From: Polaribacter sp. IC073
Lineage (GTDB): Bacteria > Bacteroidota > Bacteroidia > Flavobacteriales > Flavobacteriaceae
NCBI RefSeq assembly: GCF_007997075.1
Contig: NZ_VORS01000010.1
Span: forward strand, 62,001 to 126,000
Reading direction: 5' to 3'
DNA: 64,000 bases
Made by a program: the position numbers and the translations under genes. Below, one piece after another: positions 1-8,287 of the stretch. Below the pieces are notes generated by a model. It did not search any database. It was given only the letters and a program-made list of their open reading frames with translations, and was not told the origin of the DNA. Positions within the stretch are counted from its first letter, which is position 1. Each line of letters opens with the position of its first letter.

Positions 1-701
1 CTAACAACGGACTTTTCTTAAAAGATTTTATTCCTAAAGATTATTCTCCTTATTTCTGCGAAAGTAATGCTTGGCAATATTTTTGGTCTGTGCAACATAA
101 TATTGAAGGTTTGGTAACTACTGTTGGTGGAAAAGAAAATTTTGACAAAAAGCTAGATGCTATGTTTACTTTAGATCCGCTTCCAGAAGATAAGTTACCA
201 ATTTTTAGTACTGGAATGATTGGTCAATACGCCCACGGAAATGAACCTAGTCATCACGTAGCATATTTGTATAATTATATTGACAAACCATGGAAAACAC
301 AAAAATTAATTCGTGAAATTTTAGAAACACAGTATAAAAATGAACCGAACGGACATTGTGGTAATGAAGATTGCGGACAAATGTCTTCTTGGTATATTTT
401 TAGTGCCTTAGGTTTTTACCCTGTAAATCCTGCACAAGGAGTTTACGCTTTTGGTTCTCCTATTGTTGATAAGGCGACCCTCAATTTAGAAAACGGAAAA
501 ACCTTTACTGTACAAACAATAGATAACAGTTCTGAAAATAAATACATTCAAGAAATTACTTTAAATAATAAGGTTATAGAAAGAAGTTACATCACACATA
601 CAGAAATTATGCAAGGTGGAAAATTGATTTTTACAATGGGAAATACTCCTAATAAAAACACCAAAAGATCTATGGCAGCAACTTCTAAAATGTATCAATA
701 A
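1..701 (+). CDS. GH92 alpha-mannosidase, C-terminal part (5' end outside window)
   Basis: The frame is open from position 3, so this is the 3' part of a gene that begins before the window. It ends in the GH92 catalytic half: GNEPSHH, carrying the expected general-acid Glu, followed by NYIDKPWKTQ and the GNEDCGQMSSWY motif whose acidic residues hold the general base. GH92 enzymes are Ca-dependent inverting exo-alpha-mannosidases acting on N-glycans or mannans, usually in the periplasm. It closely resembles the complete GH92 at 5960. The GH20 gene follows 83 bp downstream on the same strand. Substrate linkage cannot be told from this part. Confidence 0.93.
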   Translation, partial: NNGLFLKDFIPKDYSPYFCESNAWQYFWSVQHNIEGLVTTVGGKENFDKKLDAMFTLDPLPEDKLPIFSTGMIGQYAHGNEPSHHVAYLYNYIDKPWKTQKLIREILETQYKNEPNGHCGNEDCGQMSSWYIFSALGFYPVNPAQGVYAFGSPIVDKATLNLENGKTFTVQTIDNSSENKYIQEITLNNKVIERSYITHTEIMQGGKLIFTMGNTPNKNTKRSMAATSKMYQ

Positions 702-784
702 AAAAGTAAAAGAATAGAAAAAAGAAGCCACGTTAAAGTGTTTTCGTATAATTAAAAAAGATTGATAATTAAATTTTTATAAAA

Positions 785-3115
785 ATGAGTGTATTCAAAA
801 AAATGCTGGTTATGGCTATAATTGCCATAACAGTTTCCTGTCAAAAAAGTAATGAAGATATAATTTTCACTGAAAATGATATTGCAGTGATTCCTAAACC
901 AGCCAAACTACTGCTGAATAAAGGTGCTTTTCAGTTTGATGAAAACACCAAATTTATTTTAGCTGCTGCATCTCAAGAAGAACTAACGTCGGTTTTAATC
1001 GATAAATTTAAGAATGTATCTGGCTGGGATTTAGACGTTTTAGAACAAACTCCAAAAGAAAACTATGTTCAGTTTATTATTGATGAAAACTTAGACGATG
1101 AAGCCTATAAGTTGAATGTAAACTCTAATCGTGTTTTAATTACTTCAAAAGGAGATGCTGGTTTTATATACGGTATAGAAACACTTAGGCAACTGCTTCC
1201 TGTAGCCATTGAAAGTTCTAATTCGGTTTCAGGCACAGATTGGTTCATTCCTAATCTTACAATTGAAGACCAACCTCGTTATAAATATAGAGGTTTAATG
1301 TTAGATGTATCTCGTCATTTTTTCGAAATAGAATATCTAAAGAAAACCATAGATCGTTTGGCAATGCTTAAAATGAATGTATTGCATTTGCATTTAGTAG
1401 ATGATCAAGGATGGCGTATCGAAATTAAAAAATATCCAAAATTAACGGAAGTTGGTGCTTGGAGAGTAGATCAAGAAGACAAACATTGGGATGGTAGATA
1501 TACAACATCCGCAGATGAAAAAGGAACCTATGGAGGATTCTATACACAAGATGAATTAAAAGATTTAGTAGCCTATGCAGCAACTAAAAATATCGAAATT
1601 ATTCCAGAAATTGAAATGCCTGCACATGTATCGTCTGCAATTGCAGCATATCCAGAATTGTCTTGCCATGAAAAACCTATAGGAGTTCCTTCTGGCGGAG
1701 TTTGGCCAATTACGGATATTTATTGTGCTGGAAAAGAAAACACATTTGAGTTTCTAGAAAATGTTTTAGAGGAGGTAATGGAGATTTTTCCATCAAAATA
1801 TATTCATGTTGGTGGTGATGAAGCAACCAAAACCAATTGGAAAAAATGCCCTGATTGTAACAAAAGAATGCGTTCAGAAAATTTAGAAAATGTTGAAGAA
1901 CTACAAAGTTATTTCATTAAAAGAATGGAAAGCTTCATCAACTCTAAAGGAAAAAGGTTAATTGGTTGGGATGAAATTTTAGAAGGTGGTATTGCACCAG
2001 AGGCTACTGTAATGAGTTGGAGAGGTACCAAAGGTGGTCTTGAAGCGGCAAAACAAGGGCATGATGTTATTATGACTCCTGGTTCTCATTGTTATTTTGA
2101 TCATTATCAAGGGCCACAAAATGAAGAGCCATTGGCTTGGGGTGGTTATACGCCTTTAAGCAAGGTGTACACGTTTGACCCTGTTGTAGAAGGAATGACA
2201 GCTGCAGAAGCGAAACATGTTTTAGGCGGACAAGCGAATTTATGGTCAGAGCAAATAAAAACAACATCTCATTCAGAATATATGATTTTCCCTAGATTGG
2301 CTGCATTATCTGAAACGCTATGGTCAACCAAAGAATCTCGTAATTGGGAAGATTTTTCAACTAGAATCGTTACCATGTTTGGGCGTTATGATTATTTAAA
2401 TATCAATTATGCAAAAAGTGCTTATTTGGTGATGGAAGATGTGAAAATTGATATGGATACTAAAAAAGTAACATTAGCATTGAATAATGAATTTACAGAT
2501 GCAGATATTCGTTATACTTTAAATGATGCAAAACTAACGGATGCTGCGGTTAAATATACAGAACCATTGATAATTAATGAATCTACAGAAGTGCATGCGT
2601 CACTTTTTAAAAACGATGTACCTGTAGGAGTTCCATTTAACACCACTATTAAATTTCATAAAGCAGTTGGTAAAAAGGTAACTTTTAAAGAAATTTATGA
2701 TGACCGTTATCAAGGTGAAGGAGAATTCGGAATGGTAAATACTTTACGTGCAACCAAAAACTACACAGATGGTCATTGGCAAGCATGGTTGGGTAAAGAT
2801 ATGGAGGCAGTTGTTGATTTAGGAGAAGCAACTTCTATTAAAGAGGTTGTTGTAGGTACTTTAGAGAACCAAGGCCCTGGAATCTATTTTCCAACAGCTG
2901 TAAAAGTGTCTGTTTCTAAAGATGGTAAAAACTATACAGAAGTTGGTGTAGAGAAAAGAGCATTTGCTAAAAACCCTTCTTTCGATTTAAAAGAATTTAA
3001 AGTTTCTTTTGAAGAGCAATCTGTAAGGTATGTAAAAGTATTTGCTAAAAACTTATCAAAAACCCCTGAAGGAGGTAAAGTTTGGTTATTTGTTGATGAA
3101 ATCATAATTAATTAA
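785..3115 (+). CDS. GH20 beta-N-acetylhexosaminidase lipoprotein
   Basis: 776 aa. The N-terminus is a lipoprotein signal ending ITVSC (Cys19), so it is probably anchored in a membrane facing the periplasm or cell surface. A GH20b-like domain (about 30-155) precedes the TIM-barrel catalytic domain (about 165-510), which shows HLVDDQGWR and the HVGGDEATK motif; Asp345 and Glu346 are the expected pair for substrate-assisted catalysis. A linker domain and a discoidin/F5-8C-like C-terminal domain (about 660-776) follow and may bind sugar. It should remove terminal beta-GlcNAc or GalNAc, for example from complex N-glycan antennae. The GH29 gene starts 3 bp after the stop, indicating one transcript. 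Confidence 0.94.
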   Translation: MSVFKKMLVMAIIAITVSCQKSNEDIIFTENDIAVIPKPAKLLLNKGAFQFDENTKFILAAASQEELTSVLIDKFKNVSGWDLDVLEQTPKENYVQFIIDENLDDEAYKLNVNSNRVLITSKGDAGFIYGIETLRQLLPVAIESSNSVSGTDWFIPNLTIEDQPRYKYRGLMLDVSRHFFEIEYLKKTIDRLAMLKMNVLHLHLVDDQGWRIEIKKYPKLTEVGAWRVDQEDKHWDGRYTTSADEKGTYGGFYTQDELKDLVAYAATKNIEIIPEIEMPAHVSSAIAAYPELSCHEKPIGVPSGGVWPITDIYCAGKENTFEFLENVLEEVMEIFPSKYIHVGGDEATKTNWKKCPDCNKRMRSENLENVEELQSYFIKRMESFINSKGKRLIGWDEILEGGIAPEATVMSWRGTKGGLEAAKQGHDVIMTPGSHCYFDHYQGPQNEEPLAWGGYTPLSKVYTFDPVVEGMTAAEAKHVLGGQANLWSEQIKTTSHSEYMIFPRLAALSETLWSTKESRNWEDFSTRIVTMFGRYDYLNINYAKSAYLVMEDVKIDMDTKKVTLALNNEFTDADIRYTLNDAKLTDAAVKYTEPLIINESTEVHASLFKNDVPVGVPFNTTIKFHKAVGKKVTFKEIYDDRYQGEGEFGMVNTLRATKNYTDGHWQAWLGKDMEAVVDLGEATSIKEVVVGTLENQGPGIYFPTAVKVSVSKDGKNYTEVGVEKRAFAKNPSFDLKEFKVSFEEQSVRYVKVFAKNLSKTPEGGKVWLFVDEIIIN

Positions 3116-3118
3116 AAT

Positions 3119-4429
3119 ATGAAAAGAATACGAATTATAATAGTGACATTACTTTTTTTCAGCATAGCAAAGAAAGGTATTGCTCAAACTAATTATATAC
3201 CAACCAAAAGTAATTTGGAGGCTAGACATTGGTTTGAAGATGCTAAATTCGGACTCTTTATTCATTGGGGTGTGTACAGTATTTTGGGAGATGGCGAATG
3301 GGTGATGAATAATCAAAATATTCCAATAGATGCCTACGAAAAATTGCCTTCATTTTTCAATCCCATTGAATTCAATGCAGAAGAATGGGTTAAGATTGCT
3401 AAAAATTCAGGAATGAAATACATTACCATCACTACAAGACATCATGATGGGTTTTCATTGTTCGATTCTAAAGCTACCGATTATACTATTGTTAAAAAAA
3501 CACCCTATGGAAAGGATGTTATAAAAGATTTGGCAAAGGCATGTGAGAAGGAAGGTATCAAACTTTTCTTTTATTATTCTTTATTAGATTGGCATAATGA
3601 TGATTATTTTCCAAGAGGCAAAACAGGGAATAGTATCGCTGGAAGAAAAGAAGGTGATTGGAATGCCTACATAAATTTTATGAAAGCTCAATTAACAGAG
3701 TTGTTAACCAACTATGGTGACATTGCTGGAGTTTGGTTTGATGGAGATTGGGATAAAAAAGATGAAAATTGGCATTATGATGAGATTTATGAATTAATTC
3801 ATAGTATACAACCGCAGTGTTTAATTGGAAATAATCATCACGAAGCATTAAAGACAGGGGAAGATTTTCAAATGTTTGAAAGAGACTTACCAGGCGAAAA
3901 TAAAACAGGTTTTGGCACATCAGAATCACTTATTGGTCGTTTACCAAGAGAAGTATGTGCTACCATTAATGGTTCTTGGGGATTTAATTTACAAGACAAA
4001 AAACATAAAACAAAAAAGGAACTTGTTCACTACTTAGTTAGAGCGTCTGGGTTTGGAAGTAATTTATTATTAAATGTCGGCCCAATGCCGAATGGAAAAA
4101 TACAAGAGGAACATATATATTCTCTTTCTGAAATAGGTAACTGGCTGCAAACAAATGGGGAAACTATCTACGGAACCAAAGCTGGAATTATAGCACCTAG
4201 CAAAGATTGGGTTTCAACCCAAAAAGGAAAGGTGCTTTACCTTCATTTATTAGAAAATAAAGCAAACACTTTTGTTATTCCAGAGTTTAAGGCAGCCATT
4301 AAATCGGCTGAATTATTCGCTAATAAAAAAAAGATTACAACCAAACAAACTAAAGATGGGTTACTTATAGAAATACCTAAAGCAGACCAAAATAAAATTG
4401 ATACTATTATAGAAATTACTTTAGAATAA
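3119..4429 (+). CDS. GH29 alpha-L-fucosidase (first copy)
   Basis: 436 aa with a signal peptide ending near GIAQ, so secreted to the periplasm. The N-terminal motif FGLFIHWGVYS, the TTRHHDGF block and the VWFDGDW motif (Asp208 as the likely nucleophile) are typical of retaining GH29 fucosidases. It begins 3 bp after the GH20 stop. A second GH29 follows directly but is clearly divergent, so this is an old paralogue pair with perhaps different linkage preference (core alpha-1,6 versus antennary alpha-1,2/3/4). Length fits a catalytic domain plus a small C-terminal beta domain. Linkage specificity is not readable from sequence alone. Confidence 0.92.
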   Translation: MKRIRIIIVTLLFFSIAKKGIAQTNYIPTKSNLEARHWFEDAKFGLFIHWGVYSILGDGEWVMNNQNIPIDAYEKLPSFFNPIEFNAEEWVKIAKNSGMKYITITTRHHDGFSLFDSKATDYTIVKKTPYGKDVIKDLAKACEKEGIKLFFYYSLLDWHNDDYFPRGKTGNSIAGRKEGDWNAYINFMKAQLTELLTNYGDIAGVWFDGDWDKKDENWHYDEIYELIHSIQPQCLIGNNHHEALKTGEDFQMFERDLPGENKTGFGTSESLIGRLPREVCATINGSWGFNLQDKKHKTKKELVHYLVRASGFGSNLLLNVGPMPNGKIQEEHIYSLSEIGNWLQTNGETIYGTKAGIIAPSKDWVSTQKGKVLYLHLLENKANTFVIPEFKAAIKSAELFANKKKITTKQTKDGLLIEIPKADQNKIDTIIEITLE

Positions 4430-4466
4430 AAAGGCTGTTTTTAAAAACAAGATAAATTAATTAAAG

Positions 4467-5816
4467 ATGAAATATTTTAAGATTATTACGGTATTAGTTT
4501 TCTTAGTTGCCAATCAAATTTCGGCACAAGAAAAACTGACGAAAGAAGAACGTTTAGAGTGGTTTAAAGATGCTAAATTAGGCGTATTTATTCACTGGGG
4601 ATATTACGGTGTAAAAGGAATTGGCGAGTCGTGGTCTATGTATCACAAACGTATTTCTTATGATGATTATATGGCACAGGGAAAAGAGTTTACTGCCAAA
4701 AATTATGACCCGGAAGCTTGGGCAAAATTATTTAAAAAAATTGGCGCGCGTTATGCTGTTTTAACTACAAAACATCATGATGGCGTTGCTTTATGGGACA
4801 CCAAATTTAGCCACTTAAATGTACTAGAAAAAACACCTGCAAAACGCGATTTAGTAGCACCTTTTGTAGCTGCTTTAAGAAAAGAAAACCTAAAAGTAGG
4901 TTTGTATTATTCTTTGATTGATTGGTCACATCCTGATTATGATGTGGTTTTTCCAAGACCAAATACTCGTAAAAATTATCCGCAGAAAAAACAAAATCAA
5001 TTATCTCCTTGGCAACGTTTTCTTAAATTTAACAACGGTCAGTTGAAAGAATTAAGCGATACTTTTAAGCCAGATTTATTTTGGTTTGATGGTGATTGGG
5101 AAAAATCTAGCGAACAATGGAGAGCGCAATCATTAAAAGATAGTTTGTTAACATGGAATCCTAAGGTGGTTGTAAATTCTCGATTAAAAACGTACGGAGA
5201 TTATAGTACGCCAGAACAAGGAATCCCTGTTGTTAGACCAGATGGTGCTTGGGAGTTTTGTATGACCATGAATGATAATTGGGGCTATTTTCCGTCTGAT
5301 ACCAATTACAAACCAAAGTCTCAAATTATAAGAACTTTTGTTGAAGTAATTGCTTCTGGAGGAAACTTATTATTAAACATCGGTCCAAAACCAGATGGTA
5401 CCATTGCAAAAGAACAAGTAGAACGTTTAGAGGCTTTAGGAGATTGGATTAGAAAACATGAAACTGCCGTATTTAATTCAAAAGCAGGATTGCCTTATGG
5501 TCACTTTTATGGACCAACAATGTTAAACAAAGATGAAACTAAAATTTACTTGGCTTTGTTTGATGCTCCTAAAAATTACATTTCATTAAAAGGGATTCAG
5601 AATAAAGTGAAATCTATTAAAGTTGTAGGCTCTAATCAAGAATTAAGTTTTGAAAGAAATGGTGGTGCTGCTTGGAACAATATTCCTGGAATTTTAAGAA
5701 TCGAAATTCCACAAGAAAAAAATCTAGACCCGAATGTAACGATTATAGAAGTTGAGTTAGAAGATGCTTTGAAATTGTACAGAGGTCACGGAAACGCTGT
5801 GGAATTAAATAAATAA
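4467..5816 (+). CDS. GH29 alpha-L-fucosidase (second copy)
   Basis: 449 aa with a signal peptide (about 1-20, ending ISAQ). The GH29 landmarks are present in order: LGVFIHWGYYG, TTKHHDGVALW, then LFWFDGDWEKS with Asp208 as the likely nucleophile. It lies 37 bp after the first GH29 and belongs to the same glycan-degradation run. The region between the TTKHHDG block and the nucleophile carries a basic insertion (around FPRPNTRKNYPQKK) not seen in the neighbouring copy, which could shape the substrate pocket. A palindromic repeat and then a GH92 gene follow. Confidence 0.92.
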   Translation: MKYFKIITVLVFLVANQISAQEKLTKEERLEWFKDAKLGVFIHWGYYGVKGIGESWSMYHKRISYDDYMAQGKEFTAKNYDPEAWAKLFKKIGARYAVLTTKHHDGVALWDTKFSHLNVLEKTPAKRDLVAPFVAALRKENLKVGLYYSLIDWSHPDYDVVFPRPNTRKNYPQKKQNQLSPWQRFLKFNNGQLKELSDTFKPDLFWFDGDWEKSSEQWRAQSLKDSLLTWNPKVVVNSRLKTYGDYSTPEQGIPVVRPDGAWEFCMTMNDNWGYFPSDTNYKPKSQIIRTFVEVIASGGNLLLNIGPKPDGTIAKEQVERLEALGDWIRKHETAVFNSKAGLPYGHFYGPTMLNKDETKIYLALFDAPKNYISLKGIQNKVKSIKVVGSNQELSFERNGGAAWNNIPGILRIEIPQEKNLDPNVTIIEVELEDALKLYRGHGNAVELNK

Positions 5817-5840
5817 AAATAGAATTAAGAAGTAATTTTT

Positions 5841-5920
5841 GTCATTCCGAACGAGGTACGAGAAGGAATCTTTTAGTCTAGTTTTCAATTATTAGATTGC
5901 TTCTCTACGTTCGCAATGAC
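5841..5920. repeat. Imperfect palindromic intergenic repeat (REP-like)
   Basis: Left arm 5841-5871 begins GTCATTCCGAACGAGGTACG; right arm 5894-5920 reverse-complements to GTCATTGCGAACGTAGAGAA. The arms match with a few mismatches around a 22-bp AT-rich loop. It lies between the GH29 and GH92 genes. GTCATTnCGAACG-type palindromes recur between genes in Bacteroidota, so I read this as a short dispersed REP-like element. It could also form a hairpin in the mRNA. Confidence 0.7.
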
Positions 5921-5959
5921 ATCAATTCTAGACAGAATGAATAAATTAATAAGAACGAT

Positions 5960-8284
5960 ATGCCAAATATGATTTTCAAATATTCGTCGATTTTAATAAT
6001 ACTGCTATTTTGTGTGAACACTAGTTTAAAAGCACAAAATAACTCCTACATCGAAAGTAAAGATTTGGTCGATTTTGTAAATCCTTTAATGGGTACAGAT
6101 TCTTCTTTCGATTTATCTAACGGAAACACCTACCCTGCGATTGCAACTCCTTGGGCAATGAATTTTTGGACACCAATGACGTCTAAAATGGGTGATGGTT
6201 GGACCTACAAATACGATGAAAATAAAATTAGAGGCATCAAACAAACCCATCAACCGAGTCCGTGGGTTAATGATTACGCTGCATTTTCTTTGATGGCAGT
6301 TACAGGAGATTTAAAGTTTCAGGAAGATGAAAGGCAATCTTGGTTTTCTCACAAAGCAGAAACCGTAAAACCTTATCATTACTCGGTTTATTTAGCAGAT
6401 TATGATGTGGTGGCAGAAGTTGCGCCAACAGAAAGAGCGGCACATTTTAAATTCACCTTTCCAGAATCTGACAAATCTTACATTGTTCTAGATGCTTTTA
6501 ACAAAGGTTCTATGGTGAAAATTATTCCTGAAGAACGTAAAATAATTGGCTATTGTAGAAATAATAGTGGCGGAGTTCCTGATAATTTTCATAACTATTT
6601 TGTGGCAGAATTTGACACCGATTTTGAACTAAATCACACCTGGACGGATGGTTGGCAATTGCTTGAAAACTCAGTAAATAGTGAAGGTGAACATGTTGGA
6701 GCTATTGTAGGTTTTAAAACTAAAAAAGGAGAAGTTGTACATGTAAAAGTAGCTTCTTCATTTATTAGTCCAGAACAGGCTGCATTAAATCTTTCGAGGG
6801 AAATTGGAGCAGATACTTTTGAAGACACAAAGAATAAAGCAAAACAAGCTTGGGAAACAGCATTGAATAAAATTCAAATTGAAGATGATAATATTGATAA
6901 TTTAAGAACCTTCTACTCTTCCTTATATCGTGTTTTATTGTTCCCAAGAAAGTTTTATGAATTTGATGCAAATAATAAAGTAGTTCATTATAGTCCGTAC
7001 AATGGTAAAGTGTTGCCTGGTTATATGTTTACCGACAATGGCTTTTGGGACACGTTTAGAGCAGTTTTTCCATTTTTCAATATGATGTACCCAGAGCTAA
7101 ACGGACAAATTATGCAAGGTTTGGCTAATACTTATAAAGAATCTAGTTGGTTGCCAGAATGGGCAAGTCCAGGACACAGAGATGTGATGATTGGTTCTAA
7201 CTCTGCTTCTATTATTGCAGATGCCTTTTTAAAAGGTGCAAAAAATATGGATGCCGAAATATTGTTTGAAGCAATGCTTAAAAATGCAACCGTTGCAGAT
7301 GGTAGACCTGTAAATTCCGTAGGTAGAGCTGGTTTAGAGTATTATAATAAATTAGGGTATGTACCTTATGATGTTGATATTCATGAAAATGCTGCGAGAA
7401 CATTAGAATATGCATATGCCGATTTTACAATTGCGCAAATGGCAGAAAAAATGGGTAAAACTAAAATTGCTGAAAAATACTTTGAGAAATCTATGAATTA
7501 TAAAAACTTATTTGATCCTTCTACCAATTGGATGCGTGGAAAAAATGAGGATGGAAACTTCCAAAGTCCGTTTAATCCCTTAAAATGGGGTGATGCTTTT
7601 ACAGAAGGAAATAGTTTGCATTATACTTGGTCTGTTTTTCATGACATCGAAGGTCTTATTGATTTAATGGGCGGTAAAGAACAGTTTGCTTTAAAACTAG
7701 ATGAAGTTTTTGAAATGCCTCCAAAGTTTGATGCTTCGTATTATGGTTTTACAATTCACGAAATTCGAGAAATGCAAATTGTAAATATGGGAAACTATGC
7801 ACACGGAAATCAACCCATTCAACATATGATTTATTTGTATAATTATGCAAATCAATCTTACAAAGCACAAGAAAAAGTGAGAGATGTTTTAACAAAATTA
7901 TACTCGGCAACACCAGACGGTTATTGTGGTGATGAAGATAACGGACAAACATCTGCATGGTATGTATTTAGTGCTTTAGGGTTTTATCCTGTAACTCCAG
8001 GAGTTGATGAATACGTAATTGGAAGTCCGTTATTTAAAAAAGCAACATTACATTTAGAAAATGGAAACACGTTTGAAATCACTTCTGAAAACAATTCAAG
8101 CACGAATGTTTATATTCAAGATGCGTTGTTAAATGGCAAAGCATATCAAAATAATTTTATAAAGTTTGATGCGCTTCAAAATGGTGGAACTTTAAATTTC
8201 AATATGGGGAATATTCCTAATAAAAATTGGGGAACTGCTGCTGCAAACAAACCGTATTCACTAAGTACTTCAAAAAATAAATAG
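5960..8284 (+). CDS. GH92 family glycosidase with Gln at the acid position
   Basis: 774 aa with a signal peptide (about 1-25, ending LKAQ). GH92 features run through the whole length: an N-terminal beta-sandwich starting VDFVNPLMGTDS, then the (alpha/alpha)6 domain with DNGFWDTFRAVFPF, and at the end GDEDNGQTSAWY with the base aspartates. Where relatives read GNEPSHH, this protein reads GNQPIQH (Gln618), so the usual general acid is missing. Among characterised GH92 enzymes, Gln at this place is known from a Cellulosimicrobium enzyme that cleaves mannose-alpha-1-phospho-6-mannose, whose leaving group needs no protonation. That specificity is an inference here. The next GH92 starts 3 bp after the stop. 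Confidence 0.93.
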   Translation: MPNMIFKYSSILIILLFCVNTSLKAQNNSYIESKDLVDFVNPLMGTDSSFDLSNGNTYPAIATPWAMNFWTPMTSKMGDGWTYKYDENKIRGIKQTHQPSPWVNDYAAFSLMAVTGDLKFQEDERQSWFSHKAETVKPYHYSVYLADYDVVAEVAPTERAAHFKFTFPESDKSYIVLDAFNKGSMVKIIPEERKIIGYCRNNSGGVPDNFHNYFVAEFDTDFELNHTWTDGWQLLENSVNSEGEHVGAIVGFKTKKGEVVHVKVASSFISPEQAALNLSREIGADTFEDTKNKAKQAWETALNKIQIEDDNIDNLRTFYSSLYRVLLFPRKFYEFDANNKVVHYSPYNGKVLPGYMFTDNGFWDTFRAVFPFFNMMYPELNGQIMQGLANTYKESSWLPEWASPGHRDVMIGSNSASIIADAFLKGAKNMDAEILFEAMLKNATVADGRPVNSVGRAGLEYYNKLGYVPYDVDIHENAARTLEYAYADFTIAQMAEKMGKTKIAEKYFEKSMNYKNLFDPSTNWMRGKNEDGNFQSPFNPLKWGDAFTEGNSLHYTWSVFHDIEGLIDLMGGKEQFALKLDEVFEMPPKFDASYYGFTIHEIREMQIVNMGNYAHGNQPIQHMIYLYNYANQSYKAQEKVRDVLTKLYSATPDGYCGDEDNGQTSAWYVFSALGFYPVTPGVDEYVIGSPLFKKATLHLENGNTFEITSENNSSTNVYIQDALLNGKAYQNNFIKFDALQNGGTLNFNMGNIPNKNWGTAAANKPYSLSTSKNK

Positions 8285-8287
8285 CCC

